NCBI GenBank assembly: GCA_015227615.1 | Contig: JAALGZ010000062.1 | Coordinates: 62,001-126,000 of the forward strand | Length of the DNA: 64,000 nucleotides | Origin: Labyrinthula sp. Ha | Taxonomy: Eukaryota > Sar > Bigyra > Labyrinthulida > Labyrinthulaceae | Reading direction: 5' to 3' | In this document: one piece after another, positions 35,439 through 46,642 of the stretch | How positions within the stretch are numbered: the stretch's first letter is position 1 | Layout of the letters: the number at the start of each line of letters is the position of its first letter | The notes under the pieces: generated by a model | What the model was told of the DNA's origin: nothing | The model's input: the letters and a program-made list of their open reading frames with translations, nothing else | The model's database searches: none | Position numbers and translations under genes: made by a program

Positions 35439-37555
35439 AGGAGATAAGATTTCCTGTTACACAGGTATGTAGCTAAAGTGCTTTGAAAAAGTACAAAAGA
35501 GCATTACATTGAGAGCTGAACACACCACAGTCCCTTACAGTTATAAGATTTTAATTATGATTCAGGTAGCACTGTTTGTTATGTTAATATTCCTTTAATA
35601 CCGGTTGAATGTTTCAACTAGCAAGCTCAGATCTTGCGATTAAGTTTTTTCACGGCTTAAAAACTGTAAGAGAAAAGATGGACTAGTTCCTAAGCTAGGG
35701 GTCGCAGCAAATCTGCTTACAAGAACAGACATTTTAGTGGGCCCAATGAGCATTGCAGAAAAGAATAATTTTAATTTCTTTTCGAATGTTTTGTACACTG
35801 ATAGGTTGGAGAAAAGAAGGAACATATAAGAACTCCGTGTTCATTTTTGCTCAAAATGAAAATATTGATACTTCTATATAAAGGAGATAGTATATAGTTA
35901 ACCCAGTCGACTCAAGGAATAAGGACACCCCTGAACATCAAGCAAACAAGTGTGAGTAAGAAGCGTTAACAGTATTTTATGGCAAAATGTGAAAGAAAAA
36001 AGAAACTATTTTAGTATCTATTAGTGTTAGTCATGTTTCTAATGGCTGCAGTGATTAATGAAAGTTTTTGTGGTACATGTAACTTGCTATGAGTCAAATT
36101 AATTTTAACCTTTTAGAATTTTAAAGATGAGCTGATTCTTCATTTTAAGCATTATTTATTTATTATTGTTTTTGTTAATTTTAACAGTTTTATCCAAATT
36201 TATCCTACCTTGTATCGTCGAAAATATATAGGAAAAATGTACTTATAAATTAATATTACGTACTTACTTTAATCCTGTAAATAGATTTTTTACTGGCATT
36301 TAGCATTTCAAATACAAATAAGTGAAAGAAATATAGCGGTATATAGATCAAAAGAATAAATTACTAACTCTATGCTTTAGTTGGAAGACATAAATTGCAT
36401 TGCCAAAAGGTACTTATTTTATTAACTGACGCCAAATATGCTTTTTATATAGAAAACCAATGTGCTTTAGTTTAATTAGCAAAAACATTATAGCTTAATG
36501 TGATATACACCAAAGAGCATCCACATTATCACTTTCCTCAAAAAAATATATAGTAATGAAGGATTTTGATCTGTATCAAGTTATATCTATGTTTTGTATA
36601 TATTATTATGGGTCAAGTAAAAAATGTTTTCATAAAAGAAAATACAATTTATATATAGCAAAAATTTGTTTCATTTAAACTAATAGGAACTTGGCATTTA
36701 TATTTTCTTAGTTACAGGAAATAAGACAAAAATAAGCTTAGAGTTATTAGCTAATACTTAAGATGAGAGTAAGTTTTTGCTTCTGTTAAGCAAACTATAC
36801 GTTTATCTTAGGGATTTGGATCGATTTGCTGCTCACTATGGAAGATTTCTATCTCGTGTTCTTACTATCACTGAAATAATCTAGCTACCGGTCTTTCGAG
36901 GCAGTTTTGGTATAATTGTGACAGTTTTTTCTTTCTACTGACTCATCTTATTCAACATATCAAAATATTGATTTTTTAAGATTTGTGAACAATGCAGATC
37001 GAAATTAACAAATTACGCAAAAAAATCATGAAAGATATTGAAAAATTTTGAAACGTTGTATCCAGAACCCCCTTTGAAAAAATATTTTTTCTAAGTTTCT
37101 TTGATGTCTTTACTGAGGCGACCTGTACAAGTTATTTACTTCTCTTGCTATTTTCCCTGTTGTTTTACAAGATAATTGTGGTTCATTAAGAATTTCAATT
37201 AAGTTAATTCCGGTTAGCCATCCAAGAAACTGATGAAGCCAGAAGTCACTTCAAGTATATGTGAGAGAGATATCGGGTGATGAACTAAGTTACCTGTGCT
37301 ATGTTTCTGTATTGTGAGAGTGAATTTTTTGTTGGTTTTCTTTTGTGTTCCATGGGGATACTGAGTTCATGGTTTCAGGATAGGAGGATATTTGTTATGG
37401 ACATGATTTGTTCTCCCCGGTTAGTAGTGGATGAGGAGAGAAAGATGGCTCATATTATTCCAGTGGTTAGAAAATGTTCGAGAGACGAGTTAAATTTTTT
37501 AGCAGCAACAAAATTGAATATGATAAATATATTTCAAGTTTCCTTTAAAATTCTA
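35439..37555. other. Intergenic region
   Basis: Nothing supportable except a 91-aa plus frame at 37301-37576, of protein-like composition but no recognised domain and abutting the LINE fragment. I treat it as unassigned. Confidence 0.4.
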
Positions 37556-38055
37556 CTAGTTCCATTTTTTCAATAGCTGTACACGCTTCCAGCCAAATTG
37601 TTGCCACTTTTTTTCCAGAATATTTATGTATCCAGTTCTGAGCATTTTGGTTTTTGTAATATGTTCAAGTGGTTGTGCTGAATTAGGTTGGAGAAGGGTG
37701 TGCTTTATGTCTCTGCATAGTTTGTTCAGGACGTTTGATATATTTTCCGTATTTCTGAGCTCGCTTCCGTATTGGATCTTGGGGACTACTGTCGTTCTGA
37801 TTACTTTATTCTTCCTTCTGGACGTTATCATATTATCCAATATTGGTTGCAGATGGTGAAATGCTTGCTCTGCAACTTTGATCATGACAAACCAGTGATT
37901 TAATGTTTCAACTATTGCTGCTAAATCAACTCCAATATATCTAAAGCTCTTTTCACATTTAATTGTTCCAAGGTTAATTTACACAACTTCCTCTATTGTA
38001 GTGCTTTTATTGAAGAAGTTTTTTTCAGTTGCAGTGGCTGCTTTAATACCCTTTC
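37556..38055 (-). mobile_element. Fragment of a LINE reverse transcriptase, C-terminal part
   Basis: The minus-strand frame contains FRYIGVDL (the F-x-YLG block), AFHHLQPILDNMI, TTVVPKIQYGSEL (the P-x-l-x-YG block) and LNKLCRDIKHTLL. These are the thumb and post-palm motifs that follow the catalytic core of LINE reverse transcriptases. Only about 500 bp is readable; endonuclease and RT palm are absent. It could be from the same family as the relic at the left edge, which is missing exactly this part. Confidence 0.7.
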
Positions 38056-38564
38056 TGCTGCGCATTAAAGGTGTTACCGGTCCAAGAAACTATTTTCTAT
38101 GTCCTAGGTAAGCAGCCTTCAACGAAAAGTCACAGAAAAAAGAGGTATTTGTGTATTCACTGCTCAACTATTAAACTCCAGTGTTCAAAATGTCATCAGT
38201 AACCGTTGCTCTTCTGACAATTCTCATTGGTATAGTTTCTGTATATATAGTTTTTTCCAGGCAGCTGTGAAATCTCTTCCGCATATTAAAGAGTTGCTTC
38301 AAGTTTCTTGGCTTGAATCATTTCATACTTTTCAATAAGAAGATCACTTTTCAATGTTATATTGTTGAGTTTCAAGTTAAACTACATAAATTCAAACAAC
38401 AATTACTATGATTAATAAGAGAGTTCTTGCATTCTGTTATAATAAAACCGGAAAAATTATGATCCTGCCATATGTTGATGTTTATGTAATTTTTAATAGT
38501 ATTTTGTTGTTTGTTCCACCAATTCATGAATTCCTCTGATTTAAGAGTATTCTTTACAGATTTT

Positions 38565-39625
38565 CTGCTATCTTGAAAATAGATAAGTTGTTATGAAGCT
38601 CGTACAGAATAGCTCAATTCTAAAACAAACTAGTTTCCAATCGCAACTTCCTACGTCCTATTATTTGTTGAGGCATGTTTACGCTCTAAACAAGTATTTG
38701 TTGAGTTCCTACATAGATCGAGCTTAACAAAAATAGATTCTTAATTCATTTTCAAGATTTCCTTAACAAAACTAAAATTTCAGAGATAGAAGTAAACATT
38801 TAAAGCCATATTTATTAGTTAATAGCTGTGACTTTTATAAAAATTTAGAGTATTATACCAAAACTGAGGGATTAAGAATTTTCAGATATCTATATTTTCA
38901 ACATTTGACTTTTCTGAGTGAAATTTAGTTTACTTAAACTTAATAAAAAAGTGAAAATTTTGAGCAATTATTTTAAAAGTCAGACATGGTGCATACCCAG
39001 GATCTAAAAGGATCAAATCAACTATAGAGTTGTTCTTCATGATTTTACATTTGAATGTAGGTCTTTTAGAAATCTACAAACTTTTTATAATTGACGTTTA
39101 GAATTAGCTTTTTATTGATTTTAAAGTATCCAACCTAATCAAATTACTTTAAAAAAGATTTGCTTATAAAGCTTTTTTTAAATGTGAAACACATTGAGGG
39201 TGATAGTATTGTATTTGAGAAATATTTTATTACAACAAATAGTAAGTACTGTATTTTTTATTTTCAGTAGTCACGGTTTTAATAATTTAAAACAATTTTA
39301 TACTTTATCTTTTATACTGGAAAGTATTAGTGATACCGTAATATAAACATTTAAAGGTTTTTTAAATTGTTAAAAAATTGTTATTGAATTTAATGCCGTT
39401 ATATTATATTCTTAATAATGTCGCTAGCAAGGTTTTCATCAGCCCAGAGCAGGAAAATTATAAACATTTTTACTTAATATTATATATTACTTAGCATAAA
39501 AGTCTTCAATTAATATGTATTATAGCAACACGACCTTCTCTGTGACTATTTTCTCGTCGAGATAAAAAGGATGTGTGATATTTTTATAATATTAGGTTTT
39601 GCATATGAAATTACTTATTTAAAAT
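38565..39625 (+). repeat. Old dispersed repeat of about 1.05 kb, copy 2
   Basis: Partner of 31905-32975, in the same orientation and diverged by base changes and small gaps. The match runs past tgttgatt..gccattata / tattgaat..gccgttata and ends near the gatataaaa..gatg block. It starts about 500 bp right of the LINE fragment. No coding content seen. Confidence 0.65.
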
Positions 39626-40980
39626 GTTATAATATCTTATTTATACAGAGAGAGAGAGTGAAATAAGTTCTAAAAGTCTTTTTTATATCTTTAATAACCC
39701 TGAAAACTTTTCGATATATAAGTTATGTAATTACATACTAATTCACCCAAAAAAAGATTTTAACCGAAAGAGCACAATCGATTTTTTGCAATGGTCAAAT
39801 TTAGAAAATCTAAAAACAAGATGCCAAATGCATATCTAAAGATAAATTCAATTATTGAAATAGTTTTTTTTGCATAAGAATCGAGCAAGATACAAAAGAA
39901 ACAAATATATCATTTGAAAGTAGAATGTAGTTGCGAAATATATTTAGAAAAGTGTTCTATAGTATAATTTATCCCTTTAAGCACAAGAATATCAATTCTC
40001 TGATATTTAACATAATATTTATGGCTACTTGTGATATTAATTAGCTAAAAATGCTAAAAATAGACTAAGAAACCTTGTTTCACTTTAAACAAATATTAAC
40101 ATAGGAATTTATTTTTGTTATGAGATATTAAGATGTACACGAATTCCAGTTAGTTTCACAAGGACCGGGTTCTCTCCTGTCGGCGCTTGGAAAATTAAAA
40201 TATACTCCTATAGAATATTCTAAATTTTCGATAATATAGTTTGGAACATAATGTGTACGTTTATTTATGTTAATTATATAAAATTTTCGGTATCCCAAAG
40301 GTATTAACTCTGTTTTAACTTCTATCTCTCTCTAAAATAGTATAATATGTTCTTTAGAATTATAAGTAACTATATATATATAGTATTTCAGTGTTTCATA
40401 AAAGTTCATTTGTGGGCGGTATTGAGATAACCTCAAGATTAAGGTTAGTAGACGTAGAAAGGGTTTTATTAAATATAACTTGCAAAGGATGCTGATTCTA
40501 TGTTGCATTAAATGAGTGAGATTTTGTTTTAATTTATCCTTTTATAATAATAATAGAATAGGTAGAATACGTTATAGATATATGGATCGGAAAAGAAAAT
40601 TAAATAGTTAAATCATTTTGAAAACACAAAACGTTATCATATTTACCGTTAACTTCCTTAAGTTTATTTATCCGTTAAGCAATTTTTATCTTTAGTATCG
40701 ATAAAAATAAGATTTTAATAAGCTATTTATGATTGGGGTATACATAAATTTGGTTTTCCAGACAACGTCGGGAAAGTTCTAAGTTTGTATGAAAAAATGA
40801 TACGAGATCTACACAAAGTTTTATAACCTAAGCCGGATCGGATTGTTTCCCAATTAAAACAAGTTACTATTCCTAATGTTGACTAAAATTAAAACGAAAA
40901 TTAAGAAGTTGTTTGAAGAATTGTTGGTTTATTCAAAGAAATTTATTATTTGAAAATTAAATGTTAATATATTATAATTA
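39626..40980. other. Gene-free AT-rich region
   Basis: Contains a short GA run near 39648-39659. No genes or structured elements recognised. Confidence 0.5.
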
Positions 40981-42130
40981 TTTGATATCAGTTAAGGCTC
41001 CTTCTAGACCATTTGTTATTATGTTTTTTCTTCCCTGTACATTGGTTCTTTTGATTACCTTCAAAATTGACTGTGTATTATTATACTTTCACTTTCTGTA
41101 TATGGAAAATTCGGCTTCAACAGTTGGGTATTAGAAGATCTTTTTGTTATATCCCGCCTCCATACTCAGTTGTTTTTAACGAATTCCTTCTCTTTCATAG
41201 AACCCTAGTTCTAATTCGTTGAGCGTTTTCACTTTAATACATTTATAATGAACTGACTTCTGAATATTTTGATGTTCTACTTAACTCAAGGCCCATTCAC
41301 CTAGCTCTGTTATTATAATCATTTCTTGCACCATTAGAATCTAATTTTGTATCAGTCGTGTTACTGATGCTATGGTGCGTGGGTTCATCTTGATCTAGAT
41401 CATTGTAAGTGGCTATTTTTTGCTACATATTAAAGCTAGATGTTTTTATTTCTTTGTTTAAAAAACTTCTGGAATCGCACAATACATCTTGGGAAAATAT
41501 GGATAATCTTTGTGCTTTATCTTACCTAATCTTGTAAATTACCTCTAAAATGACTTAAATGGAAGGGATCTTTTATATGAAGCTCTGTTCTATTTAAAAC
41601 AGTTTTAGCTGTTTCAAGGAATATGTCCAATTCTTCATACATGTTGTCAATATTTGCACTATCAATTCGTACTGCTTGGTTTATCTAATTCTCAGAGCAA
41701 AATGGTATGATAGCAACATAGCCACTTTCTATTATATGTATACAATGCTTATTCTTTCCAATTTTTCAATACGGTTAAGTACATCTTCTTTGCTACTGAC
41801 ATCCTCTTTTTTGCCTTATTTCCCCCCTCTCTTTTAAGCTAGCTCTAATAGTTCAAGGTACAGGTCCCAAATCTTTCAAGTTTCTTTCACATAATTTTTT
41901 AAAGCATAACTTTTTTCTGCAGAATTAAGTTGATGAATATCATTTTCCTTTCAAATTGACAAGAGAGGCTTGACTATGGCTTGATTCTGCTAATTTCTCT
42001 TCAATTTCATTTATACACTCTATAAAAGAATCATTTTTTTAAATATAAATCACGATATTTATTGAGTATAATAACGTCGTCAATTTCCTGGATGAGACTT
42101 TATATATTTTTATCATCTTGTTCCTAATCT
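40981..42130 (-). pseudogene. Decayed coding region of unknown origin
   Basis: Minus-strand stretches have clearly protein-like composition (for example around 41560-41690 and 41770-42100): acidic, helical and coiled-coil-like, rich in Glu, Leu and Asp. They stand out from the desert on both sides. No catalytic motif is seen. A decayed retroelement gag or a dead host gene are both possible. It is broken and old. Confidence 0.4.
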
Positions 42131-43885
42131 TAGGTTAGCCTCACTTTAAGTATTATCTTATCTATTACCTCCCCTTCTTGGAAATTCAAACAGTAAAATA
42201 TATTTCTTATTCTTAATTTATTTCCATTCTGTTCAACTCCCGCTGTTTTTTATATCATTCCATTTCATGTTCGACTGGCAAAATAATTTACCGATCGGGT
42301 TGAAATTAAATTTCTATTTTCTCGTAGAATTTTTGGGTTTGATTAGCTGGAATCAAACAATTACAGGCCAAGTAACAGAGTCTATGAGGGGTAAAACAAG
42401 ATTAAACTCTTACAGTTAGAGTTGGTAGTAATATTGATTTCATATGAAAAATGGATATATATCTTCTCACCGAAAGTTACCGTTAAACATGATAGGAACT
42501 TCTAAATAAGATTGGCATATATTTGATGCATATAAACCTTTGAAGCACTGGTTATTTCTTAATTGGGTTCTCCTTGAATTAAATTTACCCCATGTACTAG
42601 GTCTTGTTCTTACTAGAATAAATGTAATTCTTGTATTATTATTAGATATTGTTTTTATTTTCTACAATGCAATACTAAACCAACTTACTATGATGTTCCA
42701 AAATCAACCTGGAAGGGTTTGTCATCATGTTGTATTTAGACCATTGTGTATGACAAAGATATCAATCAACGCTAGCACACCTCTAATAAATATAAATATA
42801 AAATTAGTACATATTTTTCCAATTAAGTAATCGAATCTTGAAAAAAGGTATTTCAAGTATAAAAAATATTTTAAGTTTATTTCCCAAAATCTATTTTTCC
42901 CCAGATTATTGTTAGCGAAGAATCAAGCAACATAGTTTAATCGTATAGCTCATCATTGTATATAAATTTCATTTTCTACTTTTCACTTCCTCAAACTAAA
43001 CACAATAACGTGTCCTGTAGAATGTTAATAAAAATGGTTCTCAGTCGATCGGTATTCCTTCTTTACACATACGTCTATGGTTATAATAATTATTATATTT
43101 TGGACTATGAAACTTTACTCTTTATTGTGAAGATTTCTGTATCGAGAAGTTTCAATATATGAAATTGGAATATGTTTTGAATTTATGTGATCCAACTTGT
43201 TTAAATAGACTTATTTTGCCTGTTTGTAAGGATAATTAATGATATTAACTAGTACGTGAACTTTTATTGAATTGTGTTACTAGTTGTGTCTTCCTGCTTA
43301 GCAAGTGTATTAAAAATTGTACTGCATTTAAATCATTAACGACTATTTCTTATGTATTTCAAACTGATATATGTATTCTTATGTCAATTATATTACAATA
43401 TAAGGCCAATGTCCAATACGATAATATGAACCGGGAGTAGGAACGGAATTCCGGGCGTGTACGGAGAGTTATAACCACTTTATTTTATACATTTGTCATA
43501 TTTAGTATTATTCCTCTAGAATAGTTAACGGCATAGTGGAATATTGTTACAACGAGGAAACTTGGTTAGTGTGAAATATAATGGTTACGTTATGTTGGAA
43601 AAAAACAAAAAGAAGTTTTATTTCTTAAACCAAAAGCTATTATTTTGAATTTCTGGACCTGCAAAGCTTATAAGGAAATCTTATTTTATATTCTAGAATG
43701 ACTCAAGACGTGATACGGAATTGACCAAAGATGTGGATCTTTTTATTACAATAAAATCATGAAACATCGACTCCTTTTCTCGCTTGGAAAAAGGTTAGAA
43801 TATCAGAGGGGTATATCATCTTCTTCAGATACTATCCCTTTTTTCCTTTCATTTATCCGCGAAATATTGAAACTCAGTTTGCAAA
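42131..43885. other. AT-rich region before the tandem duplication
   Basis: The short frames 42540-42830 and 42956-43162 have no recognised domains. The last about 55 bp (from 43830) are similar to the DNA immediately before the second tandem unit (58088-58143). Confidence 0.5.
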
Positions 43886-44325
43886 GACACTGGTGCAAAG
43901 AAAAATATCTTATGAAATAAAACAAAGTCTATCTAAAGTACCGCAAACACATCTGGCCTATCGAGAAGATTCACTCCACTTTGAGCGCTCGGATAATATT
44001 CTTTGAACCTCTATCATTTTATTTTATTTACCTAAGCAAATTTATTTTGCTTTCACTGACTCTTTACTCAGTTTTCACCAGAATTCAAAATCAAATGGCA
44101 TTATATTAACGCTATACTGACTTTCTCATTAATCAGTCACACACCATGAGATCTTGTAAATATTGACAAGAGTGCATAGTGCTTAAGCTCGGCAAAGTGA
44201 CAAAGAATATGAAACTAGATTTTGTGATAAATTTTGAACAATTAGCAGCAATTCTTAGGCAGATGTGGCTTTAAACTGTACAAAGGAGTTCTACATAGCA
44301 ATAATTATATAATAATTTTGCAAGT

Positions 44326-45930
44326 CTAAATACTGGGACCTTGTGACCCATCATTTCCTTTACTATTTTGCTTCATAGTTTTTTTTCTTGAGTTTATTGC
44401 TTTTGTTACCGCATTTTTTGCCCTCCTAACCATACCTGTTTTTTTCTTTTTTGCTTGTTTGCTTGTTTTTTTCTTTTTTGCTTCTTTACCTGTTTTTTTC
44501 TTAACATCAAGTAGATTATCTTTCTCCTTAGGTTTAGAAAGCTCGTCTTTCTTGAGACCCACACCATGTCTTACCTCATCGTTATCACCGTTCGTGCTAA
44601 CGTGTTCAACTTGCTCTTTTGTGTAAACATATCCGGGGTCTTCCTTTGGTTTTACCATACTATATTTTCTTACATCTTCTTCACTCAAACCATAGGGCTT
44701 CCCGAGTTTTTCACTATGATTTTTTATGTCAACCTGCGCAAACCCCTCTTTTTTATTGTTAACATAGGCAGCAAGAACAATACTTTCGAAACCCGTCTCT
44801 TCATTGCATTCATCAAAGAAATTTATCAAAAGCGGAAAGCTTTGCCCTTTGCTCTTGGTAGAGACCACCCCGAGACTACTATGAAAAGGGTTACGAACCT
44901 CTTCAACAACAGAAGTTCCAGTACCGGTTTTATTTGTATTCCTGAAGGAATAACCTTCAGTATTTTGTAGCACAGGAGTCCCATGTGTTTTTGTTACTGC
45001 TTCCTGAGCTATTACAATACGGTTCAAACCTTTAACCTCAGCGCCACTATATTTATTTTTAAGAACATAAAAGCAATCAAGCAAAAAGCTTCGTAAATCT
45101 TCATTCTCTTTTTCGACCTCCTTTTGAATAAAATACAGCACCCTGAGAACAAAGTGTGACCAATGATTTATACGCAATTCATTGATATACATAATTGCTA
45201 AGAACTCGCCTTTCTTGCGAGCACACATATCGTATAAAAATAAAAAAATAAATTTGTCAATCTTGTCATTCCTCATCTTAATTAAATTTCCACTCAGACC
45301 TTTCAAGAACGGAACCTCATTTCCTCCCCAAGAAATCATATCTTCAACATTACAACGCGAAAACAAGCAGTATTTAGGTAAAATGTTTATAATTCCCCAT
45401 ATAGACTTGGAATCAGCTAGTGTATATTCATTTTCCCCAGCTCCTATCAATATTTCTTCTGTGTCAACTTCAGAGAGTTTCCTCACAACATAATCAAACA
45501 CTAACCTCTGTTTTTTATTCTTTGCTTGTTCGGGAATATATTGATTACTTGGATTTCCTAAGTTTTCAAAAACCGTAAAAAATGGTGTTTCCCTGTAAGT
45601 TCCAGCATCTTTTGGAAAACATCTTCTATGGAAAAGCATAAAAAACACACACCAACGAATTAATTGTTGTTCTTCCTTTCTTGACAAATAATCTGCATTC
45701 TTTAAAGGATTAAATAAGTAAAGTTTTCCTTGGACTAAGTCATCCAACAACTCTTGAAGGTTCGTGTTTTCACATTTCAATTTGCTGACAAAGTCCTTCG
45801 CTTCATCAGAGTTAGCTAGCTTGGTACAACGAGAATATGCCTTCTGTAAGTCTGTCATCTTGAGATTATATTTTATATTTTCAACGCTAGGTTTTGAAAA
45901 GTAAGAATATAAGATGATATATGATGACAC
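44326..45930 (-). CDS. Unrecognised 534-aa protein with Lys-rich tail, copy A
   Basis: No family recognised. The body is mostly helical (QELLDDLVQGKLYLFNPL, LIRWCVFFMLFHRRCF, IDKFIFLFLYDMC), followed by a polar stretch and a strongly basic C-terminus with repeats of KKKTGKEAKKKKTSKQAKKK (about 475-500), probably nuclear or nucleic-acid binding. No clear membrane span or signal peptide. The first ATG (45930) gives 534 aa; Met25 (MTDLQKAYSRC, 45858) is an equally plausible start. Copy B at 58584-60188 differs in one residue (Phe versus Leu in PFxTVF). The gypsy element is inserted so that only 14 bp separate its LTR from the first ATG. Copy A has therefore lost its native upstream DNA to a position 7.8 kb away. 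Confidence 0.75.
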   Translation of the reverse strand: MSSYIILYSYFSKPSVENIKYNLKMTDLQKAYSRCTKLANSDEAKDFVSKLKCENTNLQELLDDLVQGKLYLFNPLKNADYLSRKEEQQLIRWCVFFMLFHRRCFPKDAGTYRETPFFTVFENLGNPSNQYIPEQAKNKKQRLVFDYVVRKLSEVDTEEILIGAGENEYTLADSKSIWGIINILPKYCLFSRCNVEDMISWGGNEVPFLKGLSGNLIKMRNDKIDKFIFLFLYDMCARKKGEFLAIMYINELRINHWSHFVLRVLYFIQKEVEKENEDLRSFLLDCFYVLKNKYSGAEVKGLNRIVIAQEAVTKTHGTPVLQNTEGYSFRNTNKTGTGTSVVEEVRNPFHSSLGVVSTKSKGQSFPLLINFFDECNEETGFESIVLAAYVNNKKEGFAQVDIKNHSEKLGKPYGLSEEDVRKYSMVKPKEDPGYVYTKEQVEHVSTNGDNDEVRHGVGLKKDELSKPKEKDNLLDVKKKTGKEAKKKKTSKQAKKKKTGMVRRAKNAVTKAINSRKKTMKQNSKGNDGSQGPSI

Positions 45931-45940
45931 ATTCTATTGT

Positions 45941-45944
45941 GTCT
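45941..45944. other. Target-site duplication GTCT, left of the gypsy element
   Basis: GTCT here and at 53747-53750 flank the element. The empty site in unit B (60199-60202) has a single GTCT in otherwise identical context, which proves the insertion boundaries. Confidence 0.9.
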
Positions 45945-46619
45945 TATTGCGTTTTACGTGTCGGTACAATAAAACTACACGTCCGCGGAAGCAAGGCTCA
46001 GGTCGTAAAATTAACTAGTTGATTCCAAATAACAATAACTTCTTAAATATCCTTTCTTTTATATTTTTCTCTTTCTTATCTCTTAACGGTTAACAAAAAC
46101 TAATAATATATGTCAAAAACTATTCCAAGTATAATTATATACACTATATTTCAGAATAATTCCAGTACCACAATAAGTCACCTAGGTAGGTGTTTATGCT
46201 ATATATCTCCCTACAGATGTCATTCCATCTTATTGTATGTCAATCGGAACTAACGATATCTCGATTTCAATTTATATCACCAAATGTCACCAAATGTAAA
46301 TTCATAGCATAAAAACATCGGTAGACAAACCACCCTTACATATCATCACGGGCGAATATTCAGCACACATACGAATGAAAAAAGACTGCAAATTAGGTTC
46401 TCAATTTGACCAAATCAACGATAACTCTTCGAAAACACTTCAAAATAAACCGAAAATCGTTCAAGAACCTTATATCTTCTTCGTAAACACCAAATATACC
46501 AAAGTTTCACACACACACAAAGGTTTTGTCACATTTTTCTCCACATTTCACCTCTTAGTAATACAAAACACATCGTAAACAGAACAGCTGAAACAATTTA
46601 TATCAAAAACATCACAACA
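45945..46619 (-). repeat. 3' LTR of the gypsy element
   Basis: 675 bp; in the element's sense it begins TGTTGTGA and ends CGCAATA. Identical to the LTR at 53072-53746 except for about six substitutions. It abuts the 534-aa gene copy A with the same transcriptional sense. A 67-aa frame on the opposite strand recurs in both LTRs and is considered incidental. Confidence 0.95.
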
Positions 46620-46631
46620 TTGCCCCTTTCA
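46620..46631 (-). other. Polypurine tract
   Basis: In the element's sense, GCTGAAAGGGGCA lies directly against the TGTTG start of the 3' LTR, the expected position of the plus-strand primer. This confirms the LTR edge. Confidence 0.75.
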
Positions 46632-46642
46632 GCGCTAGAGCT

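Noticed and set aside
44566-45493. Plus-strand frames of 134 and 103 aa over the 534-aa gene (and copies at 58824-59751)
   Set aside because: Shadows of the longer minus-strand gene.
46375-46578. 67-aa plus frame within the LTR, repeated at 53502-53705
   Set aside because: Present only because the LTR is duplicated; antisense to the element and without any domain.
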